Positions 1-8,874 of a stretch of DNA of 64,000 nt are shown here, piece by piece. The stretch is from Methylosinus sp. LW4 (GTDB taxonomy: Bacteria > Pseudomonadota > Alphaproteobacteria > Rhizobiales > Beijerinckiaceae): contig NZ_KB900626.1 in the NCBI RefSeq assembly GCF_000379125.1, positions 2,924,667-2,988,666 of the forward strand. The letters are read 5' to 3'. Below the pieces are notes generated by a model. That model was not told the origin of the DNA, searched no databases, and saw only the letters and a list, made by a program, of their open reading frames with translations. The stretch's first letter is position 1; the number at the start of each line of letters is the position of its first letter. Both the position numbers and the translations under genes were made by a program.

Positions 1-1
1 C

Positions 2-1108
2 TTCAAATCGAAGACGATCGCCGGCGTCGATTATTCGCTGAATGAGCAGACGCGCAATCCGAGCCTCGAATCGGGACTGACCGTCGATACTGTCGAGCCC
101 TATGGCTATCAGGCCTATAAGCTCTATCAGGACAATCCGAGCGCCACGAGCTATGTGGGCGGCGCGCGCAGCAAGCTCTACACGCTGGCGCTCTTCGCCG
201 AAAATCGTCTGTCGCTGACAGAGCAATTGCATCTCGTCACCGGCCTGCGCTGGGAGAAGATCAGCCTCGAGCGCTTCAATTACCGCATTCCCACCGCGCC
301 GAGCGCCTCCAACCCCTTCGGCGATCCCGCCTATTTCGGCAAAGGATATGAGCCGATCACCTGGCGCGCCGCGCTGATGTACGACGTGACCAAGGAGGCC
401 AATGTCTATGTCTCCTACAGCACGGCGGCCGATCCGCCGTCCGGCATTCTGCTCACCAACAGCGCCGGCAATTTGCGCAATTTCGATCTCACCACCGGCT
501 GGCAGATCGAGGCGGGAACGAAGCTCGATTTCTGGGAAGGCAGAGGCTCCGCGACGCTCGCCGGCTATTTCATCGAGCGCAACAATGTCACCACTTCCGA
601 TCCGGCCAACCCCAACAATGTCATCAATGTCGGCAAGCAAGCGTCGAACGGCATAGAGGCCAATATCGGCGTGCAGGTGCTGGATAATCTCAGCGTGCAG
701 GGCAATGCGGCCTGGATCAATCCGAAATTCGAGAGCTTCGAGGAGGCGGCGACGATCGCCGGAACGACTCTGCGCGTGTCGCGCGCCGGCAATCGGCCGA
801 CCAATATGGCGCGCTGGATCGCCAATGGCTGGATCACCTGGGATTTCCTGCCCGATTGGCAGGCGACCTTCGCGGCGCGCTTCGTCGGCGATCGTTTCGC
901 GGACAACGCCAACACCATGCGCATACCGGCCTATACGACTTTCGACGCCGGCCTCTCCTGGCGCATAACGCCCAATGCGAAACTGACCGCCATGCTGAAG
1001 AACATGACCGACGCCGCTTATGTCGAATGGGCGACGGGCGGCTCGGGACCGCTGCTGCGGCTCGGCCAGCCGCGCACGGTCGAATTGTCGCTGAAGATGA
1101 CCTTCTGA
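2..1108 (+). CDS. TonB-dependent receptor, C-terminal part (truncated by window edge)
   Basis: The reading frame is open from base 2 to the TGA at 1106-1108, giving 368 residues of the C-terminal part of an outer-membrane TonB-dependent receptor; the plug domain and start lie outside the window. The sequence shows alternating amphipathic beta-strands typical of the 22-strand barrel, loops rich in Asn/Gly/Thr, and a final strand ending in Phe (LSLKMTF), the usual outer-membrane insertion signal. The stretch around 990-1050 (LKNMTDAAYVEW) is the usual penultimate region of siderophore receptors. The PepSY membrane protein begins 10 bases downstream behind a strong GAGGAGG ribosome site, so the two are probably one operon. 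Function as a ferric-siderophore receptor is inferred from family and neighbour; the ligand cannot be told from this piece. Confidence 0.9.
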   Translation, partial: FKSKTIAGVDYSLNEQTRNPSLESGLTVDTVEPYGYQAYKLYQDNPSATSYVGGARSKLYTLALFAENRLSLTEQLHLVTGLRWEKISLERFNYRIPTAPSASNPFGDPAYFGKGYEPITWRAALMYDVTKEANVYVSYSTAADPPSGILLTNSAGNLRNFDLTTGWQIEAGTKLDFWEGRGSATLAGYFIERNNVTTSDPANPNNVINVGKQASNGIEANIGVQVLDNLSVQGNAAWINPKFESFEEAATIAGTTLRVSRAGNRPTNMARWIANGWITWDFLPDWQATFAARFVGDRFADNANTMRIPAYTTFDAGLSWRITPNAKLTAMLKNMTDAAYVEWATGGSGPLLRLGQPRTVELSLKMTF

Positions 1109-1118
1109 GGAGGCGGAC

Positions 1119-2666
1119 ATGAAGAGATATCTCTATCTCACTCATCGCTGGCTCGGGATCACGGCCTGTCTCTTCATGGCCATGTGGTTCTTCTCCGGCG
1201 TCGTCATGATGTATGTCGGCTATCCGAAGCTGCTGCCGTCCGAGCGGCTGGCGGCGCTGCCGCCGCTCGATGCGGCGCGCTGCTGCATCGATCTCTCCCG
1301 CGCTTTCGCCGCTGCGGGAGAGGGCGGCGCGCCGCAATCCGTCCGCCTCACCAGCATCGCCGGCGCGCCGACTTTCATCTTCGAGCGCCGCGCGAAGGAC
1401 AGCGGCCCGCAATTCACGGCGGCGCGCGCCAGCGACGGCGCGCGCGTGACCAGCGTTTCAGAAGAGAACGCCATCGCCGCCGCGCGCGCCTTCCTCGGCG
1501 GCGAGGCGAGCTATGACGGAATCGTCGACGAAGACCAATGGACGCATTCCAAAGGTCTCGACGGTCTGCGCCCGCTGCATCGCGTCTATATGTCCGATGC
1601 GGATTCGACGCTGCTCTATGTCTCTTCCGTCACCGGCGAAGTGGTCCGCGACGCGACGCGGACGGAGCGCCTGTGGAACTGGGCCGGCGCCTGGATCCAT
1701 TGGCTATACCCGTTCCGCGGCGGCTGGCTCGACGCCTATTGGCACGATATCATCGTCTATTCCTCGCTCGTCGGAACCGTGCTCGCCATCACCGGCCTCG
1801 TCGTCGGCGTCATGCGCTGGCGTTTTCGCGCGCCCTATAGGACCGGCGCGCGCACGCCCTATCGCGAAGGCATGATGAAATGGCACCATATCGTCGGCCT
1901 CATCGGCGGCGCGACGGCGATCACTTTCGTCTTCAGCGGCCTGATGTCGATGAACCCGTGGAAAATCTTCGAGACCAGATCGGCCTTCGACGCCAAAGCC
2001 TATTACGGCGGCGCGCTCGCGCCCGAGCGCTTCCATCTGTCGGTCGCGCAAGCGCTGACGAAATTCGCCGATGATGGATTCGCGGCGCGCGAGCTCGAGC
2101 TGCGCGTCATCGACGGCGCCGGCTATTATGTCGGCTTCGGCGCCGGCGGCGCGACGCGAATCTTGCGCGCCGAGGCCGACGCCGCGCCCACCTTCACGCT
2201 GCCGCTCGAGGAATTGAAGCGCCTCGGCGCGCGGCTCGTCCCCGGCGCCAAGGTCACGGCGGCGACGGTGATGGAAAATTACGATTTCTATTATTTCGCG
2301 CGCGCGCCGCACACCATGCATGGCGACGTCGACAAGCGGCTTCCCGTGCTGCGCTTGGAATTCGACGACGCCGCTGGAACCTGGGCGCATATCGATCCGC
2401 ATACGGGCGCCGTGCTCGGCAAGCTGGACTCTGGCCGCCGCGCGAGCCGCTGGCTGTTCGCCTTTCTGCACAGCTGGGATGCGCCCGCGCTGCTCGCCGC
2501 GCGGCCTTTGTGGGATGTCTTCATGCTTGCGCTCAATGGCGCGGGCTTCGCGCTCAGCGTCACCGGAATCGTGATCGGCTGGCGGCGGCTGAAGCGCAAA
2601 TTCGGCGAGCGCAGAGCGCCGGCGCGATCGGCGTCGCCGAGCTTGGCGCGATCGAGCCGCGCATGA
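1119..2666 (+). CDS. PepSY-associated TM domain protein (iron-uptake accessory)
   Basis: A 515-residue inner-membrane protein. A first membrane helix follows a short N-terminus with the HRWLG signature (residues about 8-30); further helices lie near 210-235, 258-280 and 462-485, with two large periplasmic PepSY-like segments between them. This architecture is that of the PepSY_TM family, some members of which (for example FoxB/PiuB-type proteins) sit beside siderophore receptors and are thought to help reduce or release iron in the periplasm. The start is supported by GAGGAGGCGGAC just upstream. The last dozen residues are odd: bases 2616-2664 are nearly the same as part of the pentapeptide-repeat gene 600 bases downstream, so the 3' end looks replaced or extended by a transferred fragment. 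Confidence 0.85.
   Translation: MKRYLYLTHRWLGITACLFMAMWFFSGVVMMYVGYPKLLPSERLAALPPLDAARCCIDLSRAFAAAGEGGAPQSVRLTSIAGAPTFIFERRAKDSGPQFTAARASDGARVTSVSEENAIAAARAFLGGEASYDGIVDEDQWTHSKGLDGLRPLHRVYMSDADSTLLYVSSVTGEVVRDATRTERLWNWAGAWIHWLYPFRGGWLDAYWHDIIVYSSLVGTVLAITGLVVGVMRWRFRAPYRTGARTPYREGMMKWHHIVGLIGGATAITFVFSGLMSMNPWKIFETRSAFDAKAYYGGALAPERFHLSVAQALTKFADDGFAARELELRVIDGAGYYVGFGAGGATRILRAEADAAPTFTLPLEELKRLGARLVPGAKVTAATVMENYDFYYFARAPHTMHGDVDKRLPVLRLEFDDAAGTWAHIDPHTGAVLGKLDSGRRASRWLFAFLHSWDAPALLAARPLWDVFMLALNGAGFALSVTGIVIGWRRLKRKFGERRAPARSASPSLARSSRA
2616..2664 (+). repeat. 49-base fragment duplicated from the pentapeptide-repeat gene
   Basis: Bases 2616-2664 match 3265-3313 at 46 of 49 positions. 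Read on the minus strand in the frame of the pentapeptide gene it encodes ARLDRAKLGDAD, a recognisable piece of its repeat ladder. The match stops abruptly just before the stop codon of the PepSY gene. Confidence 0.8.
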
Positions 2667-2848
2667 CCACCGTGCTGGCGACGCCTGACGCCCGGCCATG
2701 AGGAGCGCCGCGGGCTGGCGGAGGGCTAACCCCGCGGGGCCGACCGAGCCCACCGACATGGAACGTCATTTGCGTAATCGGCCAGCGAGGCGCGCTTCGA
2801 CGAATTGAAGCCGCCTCGAAGCCTTTTCGATGGTTTGGGGAGCGAGCC

Positions 2849-3202
2849 ATGGTCGATTCGATTGGCGCCGTCGTGGTGGGAACGTTCGGCCTCGCGGCGG
2901 AGGCGGCAGCCAAAGGCGCGGCGGGCGCAGCCGTCATCGACGGCTATGACGCCCTGAAGTCTGGCATTTCCGCTTTCGCCAAGAGGGAGATCGCCGAGCT
3001 GGAGCCGCGGCCGCGTTCGATCGGAATGCAAATCGCCGTCGCTGAAATCATCGACGCCCAATCGGAGGAGACGAAAACGGCGCTTTGCGTCCTCGCCGCG
3101 ACGCTCGTCGCCCGGCTGAGGGACAGCGCTCCGGCCGCCGGACTCGACATCGACCGCCTCGCCGCGCTCGAAGCGCAGCTCAGCGCCCTCGCTCCAAAAT
3201 AG
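2849..3202 (+). CDS. Small hypothetical protein, helical, pentapeptide-gene neighbour
   Basis: This encodes 117 residues starting at an ATG behind TTGGGGAGCGAGCC, a good ribosome site. The N-terminal third is small-residue rich (VVVGTFGLAAEAAAKGAAGAAVIDGYDALK) and could be one membrane-associated or packed helix; the rest alternates charged and hydrophobic residues, consistent with three further helices. I do not recognise a named family. The A-x-x-GYDALK stretch resembles short helical modules found in small proteins encoded beside pentapeptide-repeat genes, but this is only a resemblance. The gene converges on, and overlaps by 23 bases, the pentapeptide-repeat gene on the other strand. Confidence 0.6.
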   Translation: MVDSIGAVVVGTFGLAAEAAAKGAAGAAVIDGYDALKSGISAFAKREIAELEPRPRSIGMQIAVAEIIDAQSEETKTALCVLAATLVARLRDSAPAAGLDIDRLAALEAQLSALAPK

Positions 3203-3890
3203 GGGCCGCCGGCAGGCGCGCGCTGTCGAGATCGGCGCCGTGGAAGCTCGCGCCGGCGACATCGGCGCCGGAGAGATCGGCGTCGCCGAGCTTGGCGTGA
3301 TCGAGCCGCGCATTGCGCAGGCTCGCGCCGGCGAAGCGCGCCGAGGCCAGCACCGCATGGGTGAGATTGGCGCCGGTCAGATCGGCGCCGTCGAAGATCG
3401 CGGCGGTGAGATCGGCGCGCACCGGGACCATGCCCTGATTGGCGGGATCGGCGCCGAGATCGGCTTCGATCAGCTTCGCCTTCACGAAACGCGCGCCGCG
3501 GCCGCCGCCGATGATGCGGGCGCGCGTCAGATCGGCGCCGGAAAAATCCGCCTCGTCGAGAATGGCGGCATAGAGGATCGCGCCGGAAAGATCGGCGCCC
3601 GAGAGATCGGCCTCGCGCAGATCGGCGCGGGTGAGATTGGCCTCGCCGAGCCTTGCACCGACGAGCTTCGCCCCGGCGAGCCGCGTGGCGAAGAGATCGG
3701 CGCGCCGCAGGTCCAGCCCCGAGAGATCGAGGCCGGAGAGGTCGAGATCGGTGAGCGCCGCCGGCTTTCCGGCGGAGGCCGCGATCAGCTGCTCTATATC
3801 GGCGCGGCTCCGATCCGCCGCCGCGGCCGCCAGCGGCGCGAGACTCAGGAGGACGACGGCCAAAAGGCGTCTCGCTCGGGCCGAGGACAT
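3180..3890 (-). CDS. Pentapeptide-repeat protein, exported
   Basis: 236 residues. Residues 1-25 form a signal peptide (Arg-rich start, VVLLSLAPLAAAAA core), so the protein is probably periplasmic. From about residue 47 to 225 the chain is a ladder of A-[DN]-L-x-x pentapeptides (for example LDLSGLDLSGLDLRRADL, ADLSGADLSGAIL), which fold as a right-handed quadrilateral beta-helix. A short interruption near residues 138-150 (GADPANQGMVPVR) would be a loop. Members of this family have many roles and no catalytic residues can be named. It is transcribed divergently from dapD, sharing the 230-base region 3891-4122. A piece of it is duplicated at the 3' end of the PepSY gene. Confidence 0.85.
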   Translation of the reverse strand: MSSARARRLLAVVLLSLAPLAAAAADRSRADIEQLIAASAGKPAALTDLDLSGLDLSGLDLRRADLFATRLAGAKLVGARLGEANLTRADLREADLSGADLSGAILYAAILDEADFSGADLTRARIIGGGRGARFVKAKLIEADLGADPANQGMVPVRADLTAAIFDGADLTGANLTHAVLASARFAGASLRNARLDHAKLGDADLSGADVAGASFHGADLDSARLPAAPILERGR

Positions 3891-4037
3891 GATGAAGGCT
3901 CCCTCGCTCTGCGTCGCTTCTGCGGCGACGGCGGGCGAGCCTACCCCCGAGACGCCGCCCCGGCTGCGGGAAAGAATGCGCGACGCGCGGGAAAGACGTC
4001 CCGCCGCCGGCGCGGCGATCGGCCCCTATTTCCGCGA

Positions 4038-4068
4038 TTGACAGGGCCGCGGCCTTGCCGCCTATAGC
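4038..4068 (+). promoter_or_regulatory. Candidate sigma-70 promoter for dapD
   Basis: TTGACA (4038-4043) is followed after 18-19 bases by CTATAGC (4062-4068), which would start transcription near 4075, about 48 bases before the dapD ATG. This is the best -35/-10 pair in the divergent region 3891-4122. Prediction from sequence only. Confidence 0.5.
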
Positions 4069-4122
4069 CCTGACCCTTTCTGCGGGCCGCCTGCCCGCGA
4101 CCTCTCGGAGCTGGACGATTTC

Positions 4123-4980
4123 ATGCCGCACACTGGTCTCGAGAATCTCATCACCACCGCCTTCGAAGACAGGGCCAATATCGACGCCTCCACGCAGGGC
4201 GACATTCGCCACGCGGTCGAGAGCGCGCTGCGTCTGCTCGACGCCGGCAAGCTGCGCGTCGCCGAGAAGATCGAGGGCGCGACCGGCCCCGGCTCCTGGA
4301 AGGTCAATCAATGGCTGAAGAAGGCGGTTCTCCTCTCCTTCCGCCTCAATGATATGAGCGTGATCGAGGGCGGGCCGGGCGGCGCGAGCTGGTGGGACAA
4401 GGTTCCCTCGAAATTCGCCGGCTGGGGCGCGGCCGAGCATAAGGCCGCGGGCTTTCGCTCCGTGCCGGGCGCGATCGTGCGGCACTCGGCCTTCGTGGCG
4501 CCGGGCGTGATCCTGATGCCCTCCTTCGTCAATCTGGGCGCCCATGTGGACGCCGGCACGATGGTCGACACCTGGGCCACCGTCGGATCCTGCGCGCAGA
4601 TCGGCAAGAATGTGCATCTTTCCGGCGGCGTCGGCATTGGCGGCGTGCTGGAGCCGCTGCAGGCCGGCCCCACCATCATCGAGGACGACTGCTTCATCGG
4701 CGCGCGCTCGGAGATCGTCGAGGGCGTCGTCGTCGGCCAGGGCTCGGTGATTTCCATGGGCGTCTTCATCGGCGCCTCGACCAAGGTGATCGACCGCGCC
4801 ACCGGCCAGATTCACATCGGCTATGTGCCGCCCTATTCGGTCGTGGTGTCGGGCAATCTGCCGGGCAAGCCGCTGCCGGACGGCTCGGCCGGGCCGTCGC
4901 TCTATTGCGCCGTCATTGTGAAGACCGTCGACGCGCAGACGCGCGGCAAGACGGCGATCAACGAGCTGCTGAGGGACTGA
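4123..4980 (+). CDS. dapD: 2,3,4,5-tetrahydropyridine-2,6-dicarboxylate N-succinyltransferase
   Basis: 285 residues, the normal length of DapD. The enzyme transfers succinyl from succinyl-CoA to tetrahydrodipicolinate in the succinylase branch of lysine and meso-diaminopimelate synthesis in the cytoplasm. The N-terminal helical domain begins [16 protein letters not shown]; the middle (about residues 110-235) is a left-handed beta-helix of hexapeptide repeats (for example [31 protein letters not shown]), ending in the typical C-terminal beta segment. The stop codon overlaps by one base the ATG of the following membrane-protein gene. lysA, a later step, lies at 55688-56962, so the pathway genes are dispersed. 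Confidence 0.97.
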   Translation: MPHTGLENLITTAFEDRANIDASTQGDIRHAVESALRLLDAGKLRVAEKIEGATGPGSWKVNQWLKKAVLLSFRLNDMSVIEGGPGGASWWDKVPSKFAGWGAAEHKAAGFRSVPGAIVRHSAFVAPGVILMPSFVNLGAHVDAGTMVDTWATVGSCAQIGKNVHLSGGVGIGGVLEPLQAGPTIIEDDCFIGARSEIVEGVVVGQGSVISMGVFIGASTKVIDRATGQIHIGYVPPYSVVVSGNLPGKPLPDGSAGPSLYCAVIVKTVDAQTRGKTAINELLRD

Positions 4981-5459
4981 TGGAGCTGCCCTCGCGCGAG
5001 CGCCTGAGCTTCCTCTATCGCACGGAGGAGGGAAGCCTCGACCGCGCCGGTTGGCGTTGCGGCGCGGCTGGCCTTCTGGCGGTCCTCGTCCCGCTGACGC
5101 TACTCTGGCTGGCGCTCTTCCCCTATACGGATCACGACCTTGCGAAGGACCCGTTCTTCGTTTGGCAGACGGTGGCCGCCTACGCCTATCTCACCTTCTA
5201 TGCGCTGGCGATTCTGCTGATCGCCGTGAGCTTCGTGAATCTCTCGGCCAAGCGCTTCCGCGCGCTCGGCCGGCCGGCGCCGCTGCTGCTGGCCGGACTC
5301 CCGCCCTTCGTCGCGCTGGTGGCGGGCGCCATGCACTGGCTGCAGCCGCGCGTCGCCGAGGTGATGCCCTATTGGCCCGTGGCGCTCACCGATCTCGCGC
5401 TCGCCGCGGTCGCGCTGTGGGTGGGGTATGAGCTGGGGGTGAGAGAGGGCGGGGACTGA
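4980..5459 (+). CDS. Four-helix inner-membrane protein, possibly DUF805-like
   Basis: 159 residues beginning at an ATG that overlaps the dapD stop codon (TGATG), so translation is probably coupled. Four hydrophobic helices are visible: about residues 27-47, 62-85, 98-118 and 130-150. The motif SAKRFRALGRP between helices 2 and 3 resembles the RLHDLGRSG loop of DUF805 membrane proteins, but the match is loose and I would not insist on the family. No function is known; the link to dapD is positional only. Confidence 0.7.
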   Translation: MELPSRERLSFLYRTEEGSLDRAGWRCGAAGLLAVLVPLTLLWLALFPYTDHDLAKDPFFVWQTVAAYAYLTFYALAILLIAVSFVNLSAKRFRALGRPAPLLLAGLPPFVALVAGAMHWLQPRVAEVMPYWPVALTDLALAAVALWVGYELGVREGGD

Positions 5460-5485
5460 CGGTTTCGCCTTGCGGCGACAATAAG

Positions 5486-5538
5486 CAGCCCTCATGCTGA
5501 GGAGGCCGCGCAGCGGCCGTCTCGAAGCACGAGGGCTG
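5486..5538 (+). repeat. REP-like intergenic palindrome
   Basis: An imperfect inverted repeat with outer arms CAGCCCTC / GAGGGCTG and an inner palindrome GCCGCGCAGCGGC. Elements of this shape (CCTCATGCTGAGGA...TCTCGAAGCACGAGG) are scattered in intergenic regions of many Hyphomicrobiales genomes. It could act as a transcription end for the upstream gene. Confidence 0.65.
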
Positions 5539-5571
5539 CGATGCCGATCGAAGCCTCGTCCCTCCACCGCG

Positions 5572-5598
5572 TTGACGCCTCCGCCCGGCGCCCATAGT
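5572..5598 (+). promoter_or_regulatory. Candidate promoter for the lysyl-tRNA synthetase gene
   Basis: TTGACG (5572-5577) is followed 15-16 bases later by CATAGTG (5593-5599). Transcription starting near 5605 would exclude an upstream in-frame start at 5597 and favours the ATG at 5636. Confidence 0.4.
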
Positions 5599-5635
5599 GT
5601 GCGCCCCTCTTCGCAACCGCAACAAAAGCCGCATC

Positions 5636-7318
5636 ATGCCCACGTCCGAGCCCTTGCCCGCCGATCTTCTCGAAGCCGCCCGCGTCTCGCCGGCTTGGCC
5701 GTTCGAAGAGGCGCGCAAGCTCGTCAAACGCGTGGCAGAGACCGGCCAGACCAGAGTGCTGTTCGAGACCGGCTATGGCCCCTCGGGCCTGCCGCATATC
5801 GGCACTTTCGGCGAGGTGGCGCGCACGTCCATGGTGCGCCACGCCTTCGAGGTGCTGACCGAAGGAAAGATCGAGACGCGCCTGCTCGCCTTCTCGGACG
5901 ATATGGACGGGCTGCGCAAAGTGCCCGACAATATCCCCAATAAGGAGCTGGTCCGCGCCCATCTCGGCAAGCCGCTGACCAAGGTGCCGGACCCGTTCGG
6001 CACGCATGAGAGCTTCGGCGCGCACAACAACGCCCGCCTGCGCGCCTTTCTCGACGCTTTCGGCTTCACTTACGAATTCGCCTCCTCGACGGACTATTAC
6101 ACCTCCGGCCGTTTCGACGCCGCGCTGCTGCATATGCTGGCGCGCTATGAGGAGGTGATGAAGATCATGCTGCCGACGTTCCGCGAGGAGCGGGCGGCGA
6201 CCTATTCTCCCTTCCTGCCGATTCACCCCGTTACGGGAATCGTCATGCAGGTTCCGCTCGATTCCATCGACGCGGCGGCGGGGACCGTCTCCTGGCGCGA
6301 TCCCGAGAGCGGCGACGCCTTCGTCACGCCCGTCACCAGCGGACACTGCAAGCTGCAATGGAAGCCGGATTGGGCGATGCGCTGGTATGCGCTCTCCGTC
6401 GATTACGAAATGGCCGGCAAGGACCTCATCGATTCGGTGAAGCTGTCCTCCGCCATCGTGCGCGCGCTCGGCGGACGGCCGCCAGAGGGCTTCAATTACG
6501 AGCTCTTCCTCGACGAGAGGGGCCAGAAGATATCGAAGTCCAAGGGCAATGGCCTCACCATCGAGGAGTGGCTGACCTACGCCAGCCCCGAGAGCCTCGC
6601 GCAATTCATGTTTCAAAAGCCGAGCGCGGCGAAGAAGCTCTATTTCGACGTCATTCCGCGCAATGTCGACGATTACCTCTCCTTCCTCGAGGCCTATCAG
6701 CGGCAGGCGTGGAAGGAGCGGCTCGGCAATCCGGCTTGGCACATCCACTTCGGCGCGCCGCCGGAGCCGGAGACGCTCGCCCATGACGGCGACGCCAAGG
6801 GGACGGCGATCTCCTTCTCCATGCTGCTCAATCTGGCGACCGTCGCCAATGCGGAAGACCCGTCCGTCCTCTGGGGCTTTCTGCGCCGCTATGCGCCGAA
6901 TGTGTCGCCGCAGAATCATCCGCGCCTCGACAAGCTCGTCGGCTATGCGGTCGCTTACTTTCGCGACTTCGTGCGGCCCGCGAAAAAATATCGCGCCGCC
7001 GACGATGTGGAGCGCGATGTGCTGACGACTCTTTCGCAGACGCTGGCGTCGCTGCCGAAGGACGCCAGCGCCGAGGATATTCAGACCGCGCTCTATGATG
7101 TCGCGCGCGCCGTGCCGCGCTATCAGGATTTGAAGGCCAAGGGCGCGACGCCGGAGCGGCCGGGCGTGTCGAACGACTTCTTCAACATGCTCTATGAGGT
7201 TCTGCTCGGCGAGAGCCGCGGCCCGCGCTTCGGCTCCTTCGTCGCGCTGTTCGGCGTCGAAGAGACGCGCGGCCTCATCACTAAGGCGCTCGCCGGGGAA
7301 TTGACGAAGGCCGCTTAG
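5636..7318 (+). CDS. lysS: Lysyl-tRNA synthetase, class I
   Basis: 560 residues from the ATG at 5636; an in-frame GTG at 5597 is possible but would lie upstream of the predicted transcript start. The protein charges tRNA-Lys and belongs to class I, the form found in archaea, spirochaetes and many Alphaproteobacteria instead of the class II enzyme. The HIGH-type motif is PHIGTFGE near residue 48 and the KMSKS-type motif is KISKSKGN near residue 302; both class I nucleotide-binding signatures are therefore intact. The C-terminal third carries the helical anticodon-binding part. It is followed by an intergenic repeat, not by an operon partner. The symbol lysK is also used for this family. Confidence 0.95.
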   Translation: MPTSEPLPADLLEAARVSPAWPFEEARKLVKRVAETGQTRVLFETGYGPSGLPHIGTFGEVARTSMVRHAFEVLTEGKIETRLLAFSDDMDGLRKVPDNIPNKELVRAHLGKPLTKVPDPFGTHESFGAHNNARLRAFLDAFGFTYEFASSTDYYTSGRFDAALLHMLARYEEVMKIMLPTFREERAATYSPFLPIHPVTGIVMQVPLDSIDAAAGTVSWRDPESGDAFVTPVTSGHCKLQWKPDWAMRWYALSVDYEMAGKDLIDSVKLSSAIVRALGGRPPEGFNYELFLDERGQKISKSKGNGLTIEEWLTYASPESLAQFMFQKPSAAKKLYFDVIPRNVDDYLSFLEAYQRQAWKERLGNPAWHIHFGAPPEPETLAHDGDAKGTAISFSMLLNLATVANAEDPSVLWGFLRRYAPNVSPQNHPRLDKLVGYAVAYFRDFVRPAKKYRAADDVERDVLTTLSQTLASLPKDASAEDIQTALYDVARAVPRYQDLKAKGATPERPGVSNDFFNMLYEVLLGESRGPRFGSFVALFGVEETRGLITKALAGELTKAA

Positions 7319-7337
7319 GCGGCCGCTTTCTCGCGGC

Positions 7338-7420
7338 CGTCATTGCGAGCGAAGCGAAGCAATCCAGAAGCCGTGAGGCGGCCCCTGGATCGCTTCGTCG
7401 CTTCGCTCCTCGCGATGACG
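7338..7420 (+). repeat. Inverted intergenic repeat (CGTCATTGCGAGC family)
   Basis: The 83-base element starts CGTCATTGCGAGCGAAGCGA and ends TCGCTCCTCGCGATGACG; the two ends are imperfect reverse complements, so the transcript could form a long hairpin. A half copy is at 58901-58932. This family is common between genes in Hyphomicrobiales. Confidence 0.75.
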
Positions 7421-7453
7421 GTGTCCTAGAGCAATGGAACAGGAGCGACGAAC

Positions 7454-8002
7454 ATGCGCGCTGCGGACGCCGACATTCTGATCCTGCCGGGGCTCGGCGG
7501 CTCCGGCCTCGAGCATTGGCAGACGCGCTGGGCGAAGAAGCTCTCCACCGCGCGCTGCGTGGCGCAGGCGGATTTCGACGCGCCGCGATTTCCCGAATGG
7601 ATCGAGAGCATAGAACGCGAGATCGCCGCGGCGACGCGCCCCGTGGTGCTGGTCACGCATTCGCTCGGCGGCATAGCGGCGCTGCATGTCGCCGCGCGGG
7701 GGAGCGACAAGATCGCCGCCGGCTTTCTCGTCGCGCCGCCCTCTGAGCGCGCGATCAACGAGCTCACCGCGATCGACCCCGCCTTTCTGCCGATTCCGCG
7801 CGAGCGGCTGCGCTTTCCCGCGCTGCTCGTCGCCAGCTCCGACGATCCTTATGCGGAGGCGGATTTCTCGCGGGCCTTGGCGCAGGACATAGGCGCGGAG
7901 CTGGTCGACGCCGGCGCGGCCGGGCATATCAACGCGGAAAGCGGCCACGGCCCTTGGCCGGAAGGCTCGCTGCGCTTCGCGGGGTTTTTGTCGAAGCTGT
8001 AG
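7454..8002 (+). CDS. RBBP9/YdeN-family serine hydrolase
   Basis: 182 residues with an alpha/beta-hydrolase fold. The opening ILILPGLGGSGLEHWQ is the signature of the RBBP9/YdeN (DUF1234-like) family; the nucleophile elbow is THSLGG near residue 70, the acidic residue is in ASSDDPYAE near 130, and the catalytic histidine is in GAAGHINAESG near 155. So the Ser-Asp-His triad is complete. Natural substrates of bacterial members are mostly unknown, so only hydrolase activity should be inferred. The ribosome site is AGGAGCGACGAAC before the ATG. The gene converges on the ABC ATPase gene, separated by the palindromic element 8006-8126. Confidence 0.85.
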   Translation: MRAADADILILPGLGGSGLEHWQTRWAKKLSTARCVAQADFDAPRFPEWIESIEREIAAATRPVVLVTHSLGGIAALHVAARGSDKIAAGFLVAPPSERAINELTAIDPAFLPIPRERLRFPALLVASSDDPYAEADFSRALAQDIGAELVDAGAAGHINAESGHGPWPEGSLRFAGFLSKL

Positions 8003-8005
8003 CGC

Positions 8006-8126
8006 GCCCCCTCCCTCACCCTCCCCCGCTTTGCGGGAGAGGGAGGCGACGAGGTATCGCGAAGCTTCGATGAAGCGCCGAATCTACCCCCTCTACCGCG
8101 AAGCGGGGGAGGGCTGGGGAGGGGGC
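8006..8126 (+). repeat. 121-base element with terminal inverted repeats, copy 1
   Basis: The left end reads GCCCCCTCCC then CCCTCCCCCGCTT; the right end is its reverse complement apart from a three-base difference, giving 26-base inverted ends. A second copy of nearly the same length occurs at 55215-55336. It begins 3 bases after one stop codon and ends 1 base before the convergent stop codon, so it may serve as a two-way transcription end. Confidence 0.8.
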
Positions 8127-8127
8127 C

Positions 8128-8874
8128 TCAGCGCCCGCGCATCGCCTCGATTTCCCTGCGCGCCCGCACCTCCAGCGCGTCCGCGGCGTCCTTCGTCATC
8201 AGCTTGCGCGGCGTCGTCACGTCGAGCGTCGCGCCGACGCGCGAGGGGCGCGGCGACAGAAGAAAAATAACGTCGGCCAGCTCGATCGCCTCGCGCAGAT
8301 CATGGGTGACGATCAGCGTCGTCACATGCCGCTCGTCGATGAGCGCCGCGATGCGCGCGCGCAGATCGCGCGCCAGCGCATCGTCGAGCGAGACGAAGGG
8401 CTCATCCAGCAGCAGAAGATCGGGCTCGATCGCCAGCGCCCGCGCAATGGCGACGCGGCGCGCGAGGCCGAGCGACAATTCGCCGGGAAAATGCTGCGCG
8501 TGCTCCTCGAGCTCCAGCGCGGCGAGCAGAGCGGCGAGCGCTTCCTCGCTCGCCAGCGGCGCCGCGATGCGCAGATTGTCGATGACGCTGCGCCAAGGCA
8601 GCAGCCGCGGCTCCTGAAACACCATGCCGAGCCGCCCGCCGGCGGGAAGCCGCACCGCGCCGGAAAACTCCGTATCGAGCCCGGCGATGATGCGCAGCAG
8701 TGTGGTCTTGCCGCAGCCGGACGGGCCGACGACGGCGCCGGCGCGGCCGACGGGGAGCGAAAGCGCGAAGTTTTCCAGCGCCCGCTGCGGCCGGCCGCCG
8801 GCGGACAGATAATCCTTATGCGAGACCCTGACCTCGAGCAGGGCGGCGGCGCCATCGCGAGACATGTCGTTCAA
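8128..8874 (-). CDS. ABC importer ATPase, nitrate/sulfonate/taurine type
   Basis: 248 residues, an SsuB/TauB-like ATP-binding subunit. Walker A is GPSGCGKTTLL (about residues 53-63), the Q-loop FQEPRLLPW lies near 87-95, the signature is LSLGLARRVAIARAL near 134-148, Walker B is LLLLDEPF near 154-161 and the H-loop is VTHDLREA near 189-196. All key residues for ATP hydrolysis are present. The start overlaps the end of the permease gene by about 59 bases (50 if the second ATG, at 8865, is used), consistent with tight co-expression in a binding protein-permease-ATPase operon. The substrate is not identifiable from the ATPase. Confidence 0.93.
   Translation of the reverse strand: MNDMSRDGAAALLEVRVSHKDYLSAGGRPQRALENFALSLPVGRAGAVVGPSGCGKTTLLRIIAGLDTEFSGAVRLPAGGRLGMVFQEPRLLPWRSVIDNLRIAAPLASEEALAALLAALELEEHAQHFPGELSLGLARRVAIARALAIEPDLLLLDEPFVSLDDALARDLRARIAALIDERHVTTLIVTHDLREAIELADVIFLLSPRPSRVGATLDVTTPRKLMTKDAADALEVRARREIEAMRGR

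Noticed and set aside
2944..4815. Minus-strand frame of 623 codons through the pentapeptide gene and dapD
   Set aside because: Arg/Ala-rich shadow; both real genes have recognisable families in other frames.
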